A stretch of DNA of 64,000 nucleotides from Porphyromonas gingivicanis JCM 15907 (lineage in GTDB: Bacteria > Bacteroidota > Bacteroidia > Bacteroidales > Porphyromonadaceae): the NCBI RefSeq assembly GCF_000614585.1, contig NZ_BAKX01000008.1, positions 22,996-86,995 of the forward strand. The letters run 5' to 3'. The position numbers and the translations under genes were made by a program. This document shows, piece by piece, positions 8,038-16,859 of this stretch. The notes beneath the pieces were generated by a model. That model was given only the letters and a program-made list of their open reading frames with translations, was not told the DNA's origin and made no database searches. Each line of letters begins with the position of its first letter. Within the stretch, counting starts at the first letter, position 1.

Positions 8038-8715
8038 TTACTTTTGAAGCATTTGTAAACGCTGAATATCAGCCTTGGCCTGATTTACTTCAGCCGAATT
8101 GTAGTATTCATCGACAACCTTTTGGTAAGCTGCGGTAGCTTTAGTATAGTTCTTCTGTACTTCGTATACACGAGCCGCTTTAATAAGACATCCAGGAGAA
8201 ACGACATCGTTATTGGCCATAGAAGCAGCCTTTTCGAAGTATTTGATGGCATCGTCTAAACGGTCCAATTCTACCGAGCAGTCTCCCATCAACCGTATTA
8301 CTGATGGAGCTACCATTTGGTCTTTTGCGCTGAACTTCTTGAGCTCCACAAGAGCTTCTTCATATTTCCCTAAGTCATAGTAAGCGATGCCCGCATAGAC
8401 ATGGCTGATGTTAGCTGCATCTGTACTTGAGTATTCTTTGATGATGCGCAATACTCCCTCCTCGCTTACTCCTTTTGCCTGAAGCACAGTACTGTCTTCT
8501 CCCAAGATAAAACGATCTTCAGAGCGGTATAGTTCGGCAGAAGCCTTGGCTTCACGAGGTTTGCTTACATATTGAATATAAGCCCATATACCGAATGCAA
8601 TAACTATGACTCCAAGTACACAATAGATGACTACATTAGCGTAACGCTCTGCGAATCTCTCGCCACGAGATATGATTTCTGCAGCATCAATCTCTTTTTC
8701 TTTTTCGTTGGACAT
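8038..8715 (-). CDS. Membrane-anchored tetratricopeptide-repeat protein
   Basis: A 225-residue protein with a single transmembrane segment (about residues 29-50, VVIYCVLGVIVIAFGIWAYI) after an acidic cytoplasmic N-terminus, and a C-terminal TPR domain (about 100-220) with repeats such as YYDLGKYEEALVEL, LDRLDDAIKYFEKA and QKNYTKATAAYQKV. The layout resembles YfgM of gammaproteobacteria, a periplasmic chaperone partner of SecYEG, but orthology is not established. It lies upstream of ribH. A TACTTTTG promoter element is 35 bp upstream. Confidence 0.82.
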   Translation of the reverse strand: MSNEKEKEIDAAEIISRGERFAERYANVVIYCVLGVIVIAFGIWAYIQYVSKPREAKASAELYRSEDRFILGEDSTVLQAKGVSEEGVLRIIKEYSSTDAANISHVYAGIAYYDLGKYEEALVELKKFSAKDQMVAPSVIRLMGDCSVELDRLDDAIKYFEKAASMANNDVVSPGCLIKAARVYEVQKNYTKATAAYQKVVDEYYNSAEVNQAKADIQRLQMLQK

Positions 8716-8749
8716 AAAAACTTTAACTTTTTGTCTTGTTTCTGAGGAA

Positions 8750-8757
8750 CAAAAGTA
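8750..8757 (-). promoter_or_regulatory. Promoter -7 element for the TPR-protein gene
   Basis: TACTTTTG on the minus strand fits TAnnTTTG and lies 35 bp upstream of the start codon. Confidence 0.45.
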
Positions 8758-8921
8758 ACACTTTCTGCTACAATAACAATATCCTCGATATCTCGTTTGT
8801 CAAATGCCTTCTAAAAAGAGGGAACGATAAAAAATTTTTCTCTTCTGTAGTTCTTCTTGAGAGTTTCGAGTTGCTCTCTATACCAAACAAGGCTTTTTCC
8901 AATGCAAGAGAATAAAGAGGA

Positions 8922-8968
8922 AATAAAAAGAGTCTGAAAATAGACTTCGAAAGAAGTTTTTCCAGACC
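8922..8968 (-). terminator. Terminator of the 2-oxoacid:ferredoxin oxidoreductase operon
   Basis: On the minus strand GTCTGGAAAA and TTTTCAGAC form an outer stem, with ACTTC/GAAGT as an inner hairpin, followed by TCTTTTTATTT. It lies 66 bp after the gamma subunit gene. The remaining bases up to the TPR-gene promoter hold nothing I can recognise. Confidence 0.8.
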
Positions 8969-9033
8969 CTTTATGATGGGTGCTGCTCTCCCCTTTAGGA
9001 GAGGAGAGCAAGGCAATACCGATAAAAATGCTA

Positions 9034-9594
9034 TTAGTTAATCTGTTTGATAACAGACATCCCGATATTTATAGCCTCTTCATTCATAGGAATGAGTTTG
9101 TGGTGGCGTTCGGGAAGAGACTTCTTAAGACCTGTAATAACGCTCTCGAGTTTTACAACAGGAGCTACTTTGAGTAGACCACCCAAAATAATCATGTTGA
9201 ACGATTTGTCGTTACCCAACTTAAGAGATTCTGCCGTAGCATCTACTTCATAGATTTGAATATCCTTACGATCAGTCATTGTATGGATACCATTGGGTTC
9301 ATAGATGAGGATGCCACCTTTCTTTACGCGAGGGGCAAACTTGTCCAATGAAGGCTGGTTCAATGCGATAACAATATCGTATAGATTAACTACAGGCGAG
9401 CTAACTGTCTCGTCGCTAACAATAACGGTTACGTTAGAAGTACCTCCACGTTGCTCTGGTCCGTAAGAAGGCATCCAGCTAACTTCTTTAGACTCCATAA
9501 GTCCAGAGTAAGCCAATATCTTACCCATTGAGAGTACTCCCTGTCCTCCGAATCCGGAAATAACTATTTCGTATGTCATCTCTATATTTTTCAA
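9034..9594 (-). CDS. korC: 2-oxoacid:ferredoxin oxidoreductase, gamma subunit
   Basis: A 186-residue gamma-type subunit of a 2-oxoacid (2-oxoglutarate or branched-chain 2-oxoacid) ferredoxin oxidoreductase. The motif GFGGQGVLSMGKILA near the N-terminus and SYGPEQRGGTSNVTVIVSD are family hallmarks, involved in the CoA-binding part of the complex. It starts directly after the beta-subunit stop codon, in the same operon. The complex oxidatively decarboxylates 2-oxoacids to acyl-CoA and reduces ferredoxin. The substrate (Kor versus Vor) cannot be fixed from sequence by eye. Confidence 0.93.
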   Translation of the reverse strand: MKNIEMTYEIVISGFGGQGVLSMGKILAYSGLMESKEVSWMPSYGPEQRGGTSNVTVIVSDETVSSPVVNLYDIVIALNQPSLDKFAPRVKKGGILIYEPNGIHTMTDRKDIQIYEVDATAESLKLGNDKSFNMIILGGLLKVAPVVKLESVITGLKKSLPERHHKLIPMNEEAINIGMSVIKQIN

Positions 9595-10392
9595 TTACTG
9601 GTTATCAATGTCTTTAAGGTCGCCAAGGGCATAGGTAGGAGTCATATTCTCTACCATCCAATCATTGGATTTTTGAGGAGATAGTTTCCAACCAGTGTTA
9701 CAGGTAGCAACAAACTCGATTACAGAAGTTCCTTTTTCTGCCATTGAGTTTTCAAAGGCCTTACGAAGAGCCTTCTTTGCCTTACGTATGGCTGCTACAG
9801 TGTGTACAGCCTGACGTGTTACATAGCAAGTACCTTCAAGTTCTTTCAAAACGTTAGATACGATGAATGGGTATCCTTGTTTCTTGGGGTCACGACCGTA
9901 GGGAGAAGTAGCAGTCTTCATACCCACGAGACTGGTAGGAGACATTTGCCCCCCTGTCATACCGTAGATAGCGTTGTTTACGAAAATGATAACGATGTTT
10001 TCTCCACGATTGCAAGAGTGAATAGTCTCTGCAGTACCGATAGCCGAAAGGTCTCCGTCTCCTTGGTAAGTAAATACCAAAAGGTCTTTGTGGAGACGCT
10101 TGATGGCTGTGGCAAGAGCAGGAGCACGGCCGTGAGCAGCTTCTTGCCAGTCGATATCAACGTAGTTATAGGCAAATACAGAACAGCCTACAGGTGCGAT
10201 ACCTACAGACTTGTCTGCCATACCCATTTCGTCGATAACTTCGGCGATAAGTTTATGAATTACTCCATGGCTACAACCAGGGCAGTAGTGCATTGTGTTG
10301 TTGTTGAGTAGACGAGGCTTCTCATACACTAAGTTTTCAGGCTTAACAATCTCGTTGATGTCAAGAACCTTATTTTCTACACATGTATTCAT
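9595..10392 (-). CDS. korB: 2-oxoacid:ferredoxin oxidoreductase, beta subunit (thiamine diphosphate binding)
   Basis: A 265-residue beta subunit. YCPGCSHG (about residues 36-43) and the thiamine-diphosphate/Mg motif GDGDLSAIG...NNAIYGMTGGQMSPT are intact. Together with the alpha subunit it forms the catalytic core of the oxidoreductase. It lies between the small membrane-protein gene and the gamma gene; spacing to the latter is zero. Confidence 0.95.
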   Translation of the reverse strand: MNTCVENKVLDINEIVKPENLVYEKPRLLNNNTMHYCPGCSHGVIHKLIAEVIDEMGMADKSVGIAPVGCSVFAYNYVDIDWQEAAHGRAPALATAIKRLHKDLLVFTYQGDGDLSAIGTAETIHSCNRGENIVIIFVNNAIYGMTGGQMSPTSLVGMKTATSPYGRDPKKQGYPFIVSNVLKELEGTCYVTRQAVHTVAAIRKAKKALRKAFENSMAEKGTSVIEFVATCNTGWKLSPQKSNDWMVENMTPTYALGDLKDIDNQ

Positions 10393-10403
10393 TGTAATGC
10401 TTT

Positions 10404-10595
10404 TTATCTATTTAAATATCTCAGAATATAGCTAACTACACGAACAAGCAACGCTGCTCCTGCTGGGATGAGAAAAAGACGCGGTGTCTCTGTGTTTCTG
10501 TAAAGGAAGAAAACCACAATCATAGCCACAATAAGCACATAAAATGCCATTTGTAGTATGAACTCTATTTTCTTTATGCCCCGTTTGTTATCCAT
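10404..10595 (-). CDS. Small conserved-context membrane protein in the oxidoreductase operon
   Basis: A 63-residue protein with two hydrophobic segments (about residues 12-31, FILQMAFYVLIVAMIVVFFL, and 38-54) separated by a short polar turn, and Lys/Arg at both ends. I chose ATG at 10595; a longer frame reaching 10646 adds a charged stretch without support. I do not recognise a family. It lies between the alpha and beta subunit genes with short spacers on both sides, so it is certainly co-transcribed. A role in attaching the oxidoreductase to the membrane is only a guess. Confidence 0.7.
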   Translation of the reverse strand: MDNKRGIKKIEFILQMAFYVLIVAMIVVFFLYRNTETPRLFLIPAGAALLVRVVSYILRYLNR

Positions 10596-10661
10596 CTTTC
10601 TGAGTCTAACGTATTCTATTTCTTTCGAGTGGTAAGAAATAATCAATAGAAGAGTAAGGGC

Positions 10662-11750
10662 TTACTTACGGTTGATGATACGCTCTTTGAGAGCCTCAAG
10701 TACTTCGTCAGGAGAGAACAGCATACCACCCATACGTCCGTAGTGAGCTACAGGAACGGCACCATTTACTCCTAAGCGCACGTCTTCGATCATCTGACCA
10801 GCATTAAGCTCTACAGAGAGGAAGCCTTTTACGCCACGTTTAACCAAGTTTTCGATAGCGTTATAGGGGTAAGGCCACAGAGTAATAGGACGGAGAAGAC
10901 CCACCTTGATGCCTTCTTCACGAGCCAACTGCACTACCTTTTGGCAAATACGAGCAGAAGAACCGAAAGCTACCAAAACGTAGTCTGCATCTTCTGTCTT
11001 GTACTCTTCGTAGCGTACTTCGTTCTTTTCGATCTCTGCATATTTTGCTTGGAAGCGTTCGTTGTTTCTTTCCATTACTGCAGAGTCTAATTCGAGAGAT
11101 GTGATAATGCGGCGCTTACCTCCACGAGCTCCTGTTGTAGCCCAAGGACACTGTTCTCTAACTTCTTCGTCTGTACGACGTGGCTTGTAGTCAGGGAGCA
11201 CTACCTTTTCCATCATTTGTCCGATGATACCATCTGAGAGCATCATTACTGGGTTGCGATACTTGAACGCCAATTCGATACCAAGGTCTACAAAGTCTAC
11301 AGTTTCTTGTACAGAATTAGGAGCCAATGTAATAAGACGATAGTCGCCGTGTCCACAACCTTTAGTGGTTTGGAAGTAGTCTGCTTGACTGGGTTGGATA
11401 GTACCCAAACCAGGGCCACCACGCATTACGTTTACGATAAGGGCGGGGAGTTCCGCTCCAGCCAAGTAGCTAAGACCTTCTGCCATAAGGCTGATGCCAG
11501 GGCTTGAAGAAGAGGTCATAACCTTCTTGCCAGATCCAGCTCCTCCGTATACCATGTTGATGGAAGCTACTTCACTTTCTGCTTGGAGTACCACCATCCC
11601 AGTGGTTGCTTCAGGGTTTTCTACTGTTAATGTTTCGAGTACTTCTGATTGAGGAGTGATGGGGTATCCGAAGTAGCCATCCATTCCAGCACGTATAGCG
11701 GCATGGGCAAGAGCCTCATTGCCTTTCATCAGTCTGATTTCTTCTGCCAT
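10662..11750 (-). CDS. korA: 2-oxoacid:ferredoxin oxidoreductase, alpha subunit (VorB/KorA type)
   Basis: A 362-residue alpha subunit. It contains the N-terminal pyrimidine-binding domain with GYFGYPITPQSEVLE, the SSSPGISLMAEG segment, the NVMRGGPGLGTIQPSQADYFQ loop, and a C-terminal transketolase-like domain (VGLLRPITLWPYP). It closely resembles proteins annotated as 3-methyl-2-oxobutanoate dehydrogenase subunit VorB. It follows the ferredoxin gene by 18 bp. In a peptide-fermenting anaerobe this would oxidise 2-oxoacids from amino acids. Confidence 0.95.
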   Translation of the reverse strand: MAEEIRLMKGNEALAHAAIRAGMDGYFGYPITPQSEVLETLTVENPEATTGMVVLQAESEVASINMVYGGAGSGKKVMTSSSSPGISLMAEGLSYLAGAELPALIVNVMRGGPGLGTIQPSQADYFQTTKGCGHGDYRLITLAPNSVQETVDFVDLGIELAFKYRNPVMMLSDGIIGQMMEKVVLPDYKPRRTDEEVREQCPWATTGARGGKRRIITSLELDSAVMERNNERFQAKYAEIEKNEVRYEEYKTEDADYVLVAFGSSARICQKVVQLAREEGIKVGLLRPITLWPYPYNAIENLVKRGVKGFLSVELNAGQMIEDVRLGVNGAVPVAHYGRMGGMLFSPDEVLEALKERIINRK

Positions 11751-11768
11751 ATCTCTAACTGCTTAGCT

Positions 11769-11996
11769 TTATAGTTTAACTTTGTATACAGTGATACATC
11801 CGTCTGGACATATCATACCGCAGCTTGCACAGCCTATACAAGCCTCAGGATCACTCATGTAGCAATAGTGATACCCTTTGTCGTTCATTTCATCAGGATG
11901 TAAGCTGATTGCTTGAGTAGGACATGATACCACGCACAGATTACAACCCTTACAACGCTGCTGGTTGACTACCACAGCACCTCTAACCTTTGCCAT
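11769..11996 (-). CDS. korD: 2[4Fe-4S] ferredoxin subunit of 2-oxoacid oxidoreductase
   Basis: A 75-residue protein with two CxxCxxCxxxCP cluster motifs: CKGCNLCVVSCP (about residues 15-26) and CIGCASCGMICP (about 53-64). It is the first gene of the operon and serves as the delta subunit that passes electrons from the core to ferredoxin. The promoter TAACTTTG lies 73 bp upstream. Confidence 0.95.
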   Translation of the reverse strand: MAKVRGAVVVNQQRCKGCNLCVVSCPTQAISLHPDEMNDKGYHYCYMSDPEACIGCASCGMICPDGCITVYKVKL

Positions 11997-12069
11997 TACC
12001 TATGTTTATTTTTGAATTTAATACTTCCTCGGTAAGAGCCTTATGCTACTACCTTATAAATCTATGCGC

Positions 12070-12077
12070 CAAAGTTA
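12070..12077 (-). promoter_or_regulatory. Promoter -7 element for the 2-oxoacid oxidoreductase operon
   Basis: TAACTTTG on the minus strand fits TAnnTTTG, upstream of the ferredoxin gene with nothing between. Confidence 0.5.
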
Positions 12078-12380
12078 CAAATAGTTTTTTTGATTACTAC
12101 CTAATAGCCGTTATTCTTTACATGATTTATACCTATTGTTCTGTATGAAGGTTTATTTTGGGGGTAATTATACCTTATTAATATAGAAGGCGTTGTTTGA
12201 GCTGATTTAAGTGGGGCAAATGAGGCGCTTCTTGCGGTGTTATTACATGATAGTCAAGAGAGGGGAAGGGCGAGAGGTAGAGGATGAAAGGTACTTTGAA
12301 AGAGCTTGTTGCCCCATAAGATCGTTAGAAAGGGAGATCCTCTAAAATGAGGCTGAGAGTTAGTTATAGGCTTGTTAATC

Positions 12381-12470
12381 AAAAGGTATAATACTTGTCC
12401 ATAAAAGGGTTAATGGTTTTCTCTAAAAGGCTCTGTGTTTAGCATCAAAAGGATTAATGGTTGCATTTGG
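12381..12470. repeat. 22-bp tandem repeat array, copy A
   Basis: The hexamer AAAAGG recurs at 12381, 12403, 12425 and 12447, exactly every 22 bp. Three of the units carry a GGnTTAATGG- or GGTATAAT-like core followed by TTG or TTTT. The third unit instead reads AAAAGGCTCTGTGTTTAG. All four units point the same way. The array lies between the oxidoreductase operon and the coiled-coil gene. A weaker copy of the same motif may lie at 12128-12180. Confidence 0.8.
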
Positions 12471-12540
12471 CGGCTCTGCCTCTTTCGTCTTTCATATATA
12501 TGGATAACTCTAATTTTGCTTTTCTTTCCATTATATTACT

Positions 12541-12548
12541 TACCTTTG
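12541..12548 (+). promoter_or_regulatory. Promoter -7 element for the coiled-coil-zapA genes
   Basis: TACCTTTG ends 19 bp before the ATG at 12568, giving a very short leader of roughly 15 nt. Confidence 0.6.
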
Positions 12549-12567
12549 CAATGAGAATTGGTGTGCA

Positions 12568-12864
12568 ATGACTCCAGAAGAGGAAAGAAACTTAGGTCGC
12601 TTAGAGCTGGCTATAACACGTCTTACCGATTTGGTGAAGAATCAGCGTAGCATTATTCTAAAGCAACGGGAAGAAAATATGTTGCTTTGGAAACGCTATA
12701 AGGAGCTGGAAAATCGTTTGGATGAGGCTCAGGATAAGCATCAAACCCTTCTGATGGCACGCATGATAGTGGCGAATGATAAGGATTGGCAAAAGGCTTA
12801 TTCCCGTCTTTCGGTATTACAAAGAGAAATTCAAGAGGCTATAAAACTCTTGGAGTTAGAATAG
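12568..12864 (+). CDS. Small coiled-coil protein upstream of zapA
   Basis: A 98-residue, highly charged, almost wholly helical protein; heptad-like spacing (LGRLELAITRLTDLV, LLWKRYKELENRLDEA, YSRLSVLQREIQEAIKLL) suggests a coiled coil. There is no signal peptide. It sits 61 bp upstream of zapA on the same strand, and is comparable in size and position to the ZapB-like proteins often paired with ZapA, but I cannot show homology. A role at the division ring is inferred only from the neighbour. Confidence 0.75.
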   Translation: MTPEEERNLGRLELAITRLTDLVKNQRSIILKQREENMLLWKRYKELENRLDEAQDKHQTLLMARMIVANDKDWQKAYSRLSVLQREIQEAIKLLELE

Positions 12865-12925
12865 GTATAAGGAATATAGAATTCGATAGTTGTACAAGTA
12901 GTAGGGAATTCTCAAAAGGGGTGTT

Positions 12926-13327
12926 ATGAAAAAAACAAGCATAGATAAGGCAGATGCAAGGGCATTTGCAAGCCCCCAGGAGAAGGATATTAATATGACT
13001 ATTGATGGAGAGACTTTCTCCCTACACATAGAGGCGAGTGCAGAGGCGTTGTATCGTTCGAGTGCTGGAGATTTTAATAAAACGATTGAGAGATTTCGTG
13101 CTATTTTCCCTCCTGATACACCTGGCATTTCAGAGGGGCATTACCGTTTGATGGCGGGCTTGGAGTTTGCCCTTCTCTATAAAAAGGAGGTCGAACTCAG
13201 AGATGCTGCCCCAGTAGAGCAGAGGTTGGAGGCTCTGTGTAGCGAGGCTGAAGAGTTTTTGCAACAACAAGAGCAAGACGAGCTTTGGCAAGCGCTTACT
13301 CAGGAGTACCTCGCTCAACGTAAGTGA
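12926..13327 (+). CDS. zapA: Cell division protein ZapA
   Basis: A 133-residue ZapA-like protein. The globular domain (about residues 24-100) has INMTIDGETFSLHIEASAEALYR followed by a helix and then a second helix (MAGLEFALLYKKEVELRD), as in ZapA, which bundles FtsZ filaments. The C-terminal third is Glu/Gln-rich and probably coiled coil. The start at 12926 gives a 22-residue N-terminal extension. The neighbour downstream is rny, a common partner of zapA in Bacteroidetes (recalled). Confidence 0.82.
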   Translation: MKKTSIDKADARAFASPQEKDINMTIDGETFSLHIEASAEALYRSSAGDFNKTIERFRAIFPPDTPGISEGHYRLMAGLEFALLYKKEVELRDAAPVEQRLEALCSEAEEFLQQQEQDELWQALTQEYLAQRK

Positions 13328-13359
13328 GTTTGTCTTTACCTTTCTTTCTAATTCATCTT

Positions 13360-13562
13360 TAGAGAAAAGAGTGTAATGCAGAAGAGCTTATCTCTCTCTT
13401 GAACAGGAAGCTTTTGGAGTAGTCTCTCTCGTGTTCTCTTTTCCCTTGTAATACCCCAGATCATTTCCGTTTGCTTATGTGTGTGCACTTTCCTTACGTA
13501 TGTGGGGAGTTGATGTGTGCATTAAGGTCTATTTGGGTAATTGATGTCCCCTAAGATACATG
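13360..13562 (+). ncRNA. Candidate structured RNA in the zapA-rny spacer (possible 6S RNA)
   Basis: The 293-bp spacer has no gene but holds nested complementary segments. GAAAAGAG (13364-13371) can pair with CTCTTTTC (about 13436-13443). AATACCC and AGATC (about 13450-13462) can pair with GGTCT and GGGTAATT (about 13527-13543). An inner stem ACTTTCC / GGGGAGT (13487-13493 and 13504-13510) lies between them. A long, interrupted hairpin of this kind is what 6S RNA looks like, and in E. coli ssrS directly follows zapA. No sequence match to 6S was tested, so this is a suggestion only. Confidence 0.3.
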
Positions 13563-13620
13563 GCATCGAGATATAGTTTGAGTAGAGAGACTCAGACAAG
13601 AAGAAACTTAAAGAGGTTAT

Positions 13621-15186
13621 ATGACAGGAATTATTGTAGGAGGAGTATGCCTACTGGTTGCAGCCTTAGCAGCTGTGATTTTAATCAAACGTTATGCCGA
13701 TAAACTCTACGCCTCCAAGATGAGTGAAGCGTTGCAGAAAACTGCACAGATGGAGAAGGAGGCAGAGAAGAAAGCGGAAGTGTTACAAGCCCAAAAGTTG
13801 GGAGAAGTAAAAAGTAAATATACCCAACTCAAGCAGGAGCTTGAACGTGAAGTGGCTCAAAAAAACAATGCTATCGAAGCTCGTTTGGATAAACTAAAAC
13901 GTAAAGAGGATGATTTCTTCGCTCGTCAGAAAGATATTGCTAAGAAGAATGACGAATTAGAGAAAATGCAGGAGCAGGTTGAGGCGCAGCAAATCGTACT
14001 CAACAAACGTAAAGAAGAGTTGGATCAGTTAGTACAGCAACAACGTGCCCATTTGGAGCGTATAGGAGGACTTTCATCCAATGATGCTCGAGAGCAGTTA
14101 ATCGAAAGCATCAAGGCTGAAGCACAGGATGAAGCCTCTTCTTATGTTTCTGAAATCATTGAAGAAGCCAAAATGACCGCCAACAAAGAGGCCAAACGTA
14201 TCGTGATACAATCTATCCAACGCTTGGCGACAGAAACGGCTGTTGAAAACTTGGTTAGCGTGTTTCATATTGAAAATGACGAGATAAAGGGACGTATTGT
14301 TGGTCGAGAAGGACGCAATATTCGCGCTTTAGAAGCTGCAACGGGTATAGAAATTATCGTAGACGATACCCCAGAGGCTATCGTCCTCTCCGGTTTTGAC
14401 CCTGTACGCCGAGAAATAGCTCGTTTGGCTTTACATCAATTGGTACAAGATGGACGTATTCACCCTGCTCGTATCGAAGAGGTGGTTTCTAAGGTAAGAA
14501 AGCAAGTGGAAGAGGAACTCATCGAAGTAGGTAAGCGCACTCTTATTGACTTAGGTATTCATGGAGTGCATCCTGAGTTGGTACGTCTCATTGGTAAGAT
14601 GAAGTATCGTTCTTCTTATGGGCAAAACTTGCTCCAGCACTCGAGGGAGACTGCCAATCTCTGTGCTATCATGGCTGCCGAGTTAGGGCTTGACCCCAAG
14701 AAAGCCAAGAGAGCTGGATTGCTTCACGATATAGGTAAGGTACCTGATGATGAACCCGAACTCTCTCATGCCATATTGGGAATGAAACTTTGTGAGAAGT
14801 ATAAAGAGAAACCTGATATTTGCAATGCTGTAGGAGCACACCACGATGAGGTAGAAATGACCTCTTTAATAGCTCCTATTGTTCAGGTCTGTGATGCTAT
14901 TAGTGGCGCTCGTCCCGGTGCACGTCGTGAAATCGTAGAGGCGTATATTAAGCGTTTGAATGATTTGGAACAACTGGCTCTTTCTTACCCAGGAGTAGTG
15001 AAGACTTATGCTATCCAAGCAGGTAGAGAGCTTCGTGTTATCGTAGGGGCAGACAAAATCCAAGATAAGGATGTGTCTACACTTTCCGATGAGATAGCAC
15101 GTAAGATTCAAGACGAAATGACTTACCCTGGGCAGGTTAAAATCACGGTTATACGTGAGGTGCGTTCAGTAAGTGTGGCTAAGTAA
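13621..15186 (+). CDS. rny: Ribonuclease Y
   Basis: A 521-residue RNase Y, the membrane-bound endoribonuclease that starts mRNA decay. It has an N-terminal transmembrane helix (residues 3-23), a long coiled coil (about 35-200), a KH domain ([33 protein letters not shown], about 222-254) and an HD domain with HSRETANL and LLHDIGKV carrying the metal-binding His-Asp. Length is the usual one. The start ATG directly follows an AG-rich sequence. The prfC gene begins 28 bp downstream. Confidence 0.97.
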   Translation: MTGIIVGGVCLLVAALAAVILIKRYADKLYASKMSEALQKTAQMEKEAEKKAEVLQAQKLGEVKSKYTQLKQELEREVAQKNNAIEARLDKLKRKEDDFFARQKDIAKKNDELEKMQEQVEAQQIVLNKRKEELDQLVQQQRAHLERIGGLSSNDAREQLIESIKAEAQDEASSYVSEIIEEAKMTANKEAKRIVIQSIQRLATETAVENLVSVFHIENDEIKGRIVGREGRNIRALEAATGIEIIVDDTPEAIVLSGFDPVRREIARLALHQLVQDGRIHPARIEEVVSKVRKQVEEELIEVGKRTLIDLGIHGVHPELVRLIGKMKYRSSYGQNLLQHSRETANLCAIMAAELGLDPKKAKRAGLLHDIGKVPDDEPELSHAILGMKLCEKYKEKPDICNAVGAHHDEVEMTSLIAPIVQVCDAISGARPGARREIVEAYIKRLNDLEQLALSYPGVVKTYAIQAGRELRVIVGADKIQDKDVSTLSDEIARKIQDEMTYPGQVKITVIREVRSVSVAK

Positions 15187-15214
15187 ACTTCTTGTCAATA
15201 AATCTTATAGAATA

Positions 15215-16798
15215 ATGTCTACGTATAGCCAAGAGATTGACAAACGTCGCACTTTCGCTATTATATCACACCCAGATGCGGGTAAGACGACCTTAACAGA
15301 AAAGCTCCTCCTTTTTGGGGGAGCTATCCATGTGGCGGGGGCTGTAAAGAGTAATAAGATACGAAAGACAGCTACCAGCGACTGGATGGAGATAGAGCGT
15401 CAGAGAGGGATTTCTGTAGCTACTTCTGTGATGGGGTTTCAATACAAAGATTATAAAATCAACATCCTTGACACACCAGGGCACGAAGATTTTGCCGAAG
15501 ATACTTTCCGTACTTTAACTGCCGTAGATAGTGTTATTATCGTGGTCGATAGTGCCAAAGGGGTCGAAAAGCAGACACGACGTCTTATGGAAGTATGTCG
15601 TATGCGCCATACGCCCGTGATTGTCTTTGTTAATAAGTTAGATAGAGAGGGGAGAGACGCTTTTGAACTGCTCGATGAAATTGAGGAGGAGCTACAACTC
15701 TCAGTACGCCCTATGACTTGGCCTATCGGTATGGGAGAGCGTTTCAAGGGAGTGTACGATCTTTTTGCTTCGGAGCTAAATCTTTTTAAGATAGATAAAC
15801 AGCACGTTGCTGAGGATATAAAGAAGATTGAGTCGATAGACTCCAAGGTCTTGGATGAGTCTGTTGGTGCAGTATTAGCGGAGCGTCTACGCGCTGATGT
15901 AGAGCTTGTCGATGGTGTGTACCCAGATTTCGATAGAGAGCGTTATTTGCGAGGGGAGTTAGCTCCCGTCTTTTTTGGTTCTGCCTTGAATAACTTTGGG
16001 ATTAGAGAGCTTTTGGATTGCTTTGTTCGCATCGCCCCATCTCCACAACCTTTGCATGCTCAGGAGCGAGAGGTCCATCCTCATGAAGAATCTTTCACGG
16101 GTTTTGTGTTTAAGATACATGCTAATATGGACCCTAATCATCGTAGCTGTATTGCTTTTGTGAAGGTTTGTTCGGGACGCTTCGAACGCAATAAGTATTA
16201 CCGGCATATACGCTTGGATAAGCAGTTCCGATTCTCTTCGCCCACGGCTTTTATGGCTCAGAAAAAAGAGATTGTAGATGATGCCTATGCGGGAGATATT
16301 GTTGGTCTACCCGACACAGGTAACTTCAAGATTGGCGATACACTTACTGAGGGCGAACTGCTCCACTTCAAAGGTTTGCCCAGCTTCTCTCCAGAACTCT
16401 TCCAATATATAGAGAATGCAGACCCTATGAAGCAGAAGCAACTCGTCAAAGGGGTAGAGCAATTGATGGGCGAGGGGGTAGCGCAGTTGTTCGTAAACCA
16501 ATTTAATGGTCGTCGTATTATTGGTACGGTGGGGCAGTTGCAGTTTGAAGTTATCAAGTATCGACTCCTCCATGAATATGGAGCTGAATGTCGTTGGGAG
16601 CCAATACATCTGTATAAAGCCTGTTGGATAGAAAGTGATGATAAAGCTGTGTTGGACAATTTTAAACGCAGAAAAGCGCAATATATGGCGAAGGATATAG
16701 AGGGGCGCGATGTGTTTTTGGCTGATTCGGGTTATGTGTTACAAATGGCACAACAAGATTTCCCAGAGATAAAGTTTCATTTTACAAGCGAGTTTTAA
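15215..16798 (+). CDS. prfC: Peptide chain release factor 3
   Basis: A 527-residue RF3, the GTPase that recycles RF1/RF2 from the ribosome. G-motifs: [15 protein letters not shown] (G1), GISVATSV (G2), DTPGHEDF (G3), NKLDREGRD (G4). The RF3-specific insert and C-terminal domain ([22 protein letters not shown]) are present. The frame is open up to a GTG at 15173 inside rny, but the ATG at 15215 gives the family N-terminus ([23 protein letters not shown]). Confidence 0.97.
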   Translation: MSTYSQEIDKRRTFAIISHPDAGKTTLTEKLLLFGGAIHVAGAVKSNKIRKTATSDWMEIERQRGISVATSVMGFQYKDYKINILDTPGHEDFAEDTFRTLTAVDSVIIVVDSAKGVEKQTRRLMEVCRMRHTPVIVFVNKLDREGRDAFELLDEIEEELQLSVRPMTWPIGMGERFKGVYDLFASELNLFKIDKQHVAEDIKKIESIDSKVLDESVGAVLAERLRADVELVDGVYPDFDRERYLRGELAPVFFGSALNNFGIRELLDCFVRIAPSPQPLHAQEREVHPHEESFTGFVFKIHANMDPNHRSCIAFVKVCSGRFERNKYYRHIRLDKQFRFSSPTAFMAQKKEIVDDAYAGDIVGLPDTGNFKIGDTLTEGELLHFKGLPSFSPELFQYIENADPMKQKQLVKGVEQLMGEGVAQLFVNQFNGRRIIGTVGQLQFEVIKYRLLHEYGAECRWEPIHLYKACWIESDDKAVLDNFKRRKAQYMAKDIEGRDVFLADSGYVLQMAQQDFPEIKFHFTSEF

Positions 16799-16804
16799 TA
16801 CAAG

Positions 16805-16834
16805 CAATCCCTACCTCAAAATAGGTGGGGATTG
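16805..16834 (+). other. Strong hairpin between prfC and the TPR-protein gene
   Basis: CAATCCC-T-ACCT pairs with AGGT-G-GGGATTG, a 12-bp stem with one T-G pair and a 6-nt loop. No T-run follows, so it may protect the prfC mRNA end or weakly terminate. Confidence 0.55.
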
Positions 16835-16859
16835 TGCTACAATAGTAAGAGGGTAAATT

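Noticed and set aside
12381..12470. Repeat array taken as a CRISPR
   Set aside because: Units are contiguous at 22 bp with no unique spacers, the repeats are degenerate, and no cas gene is present.
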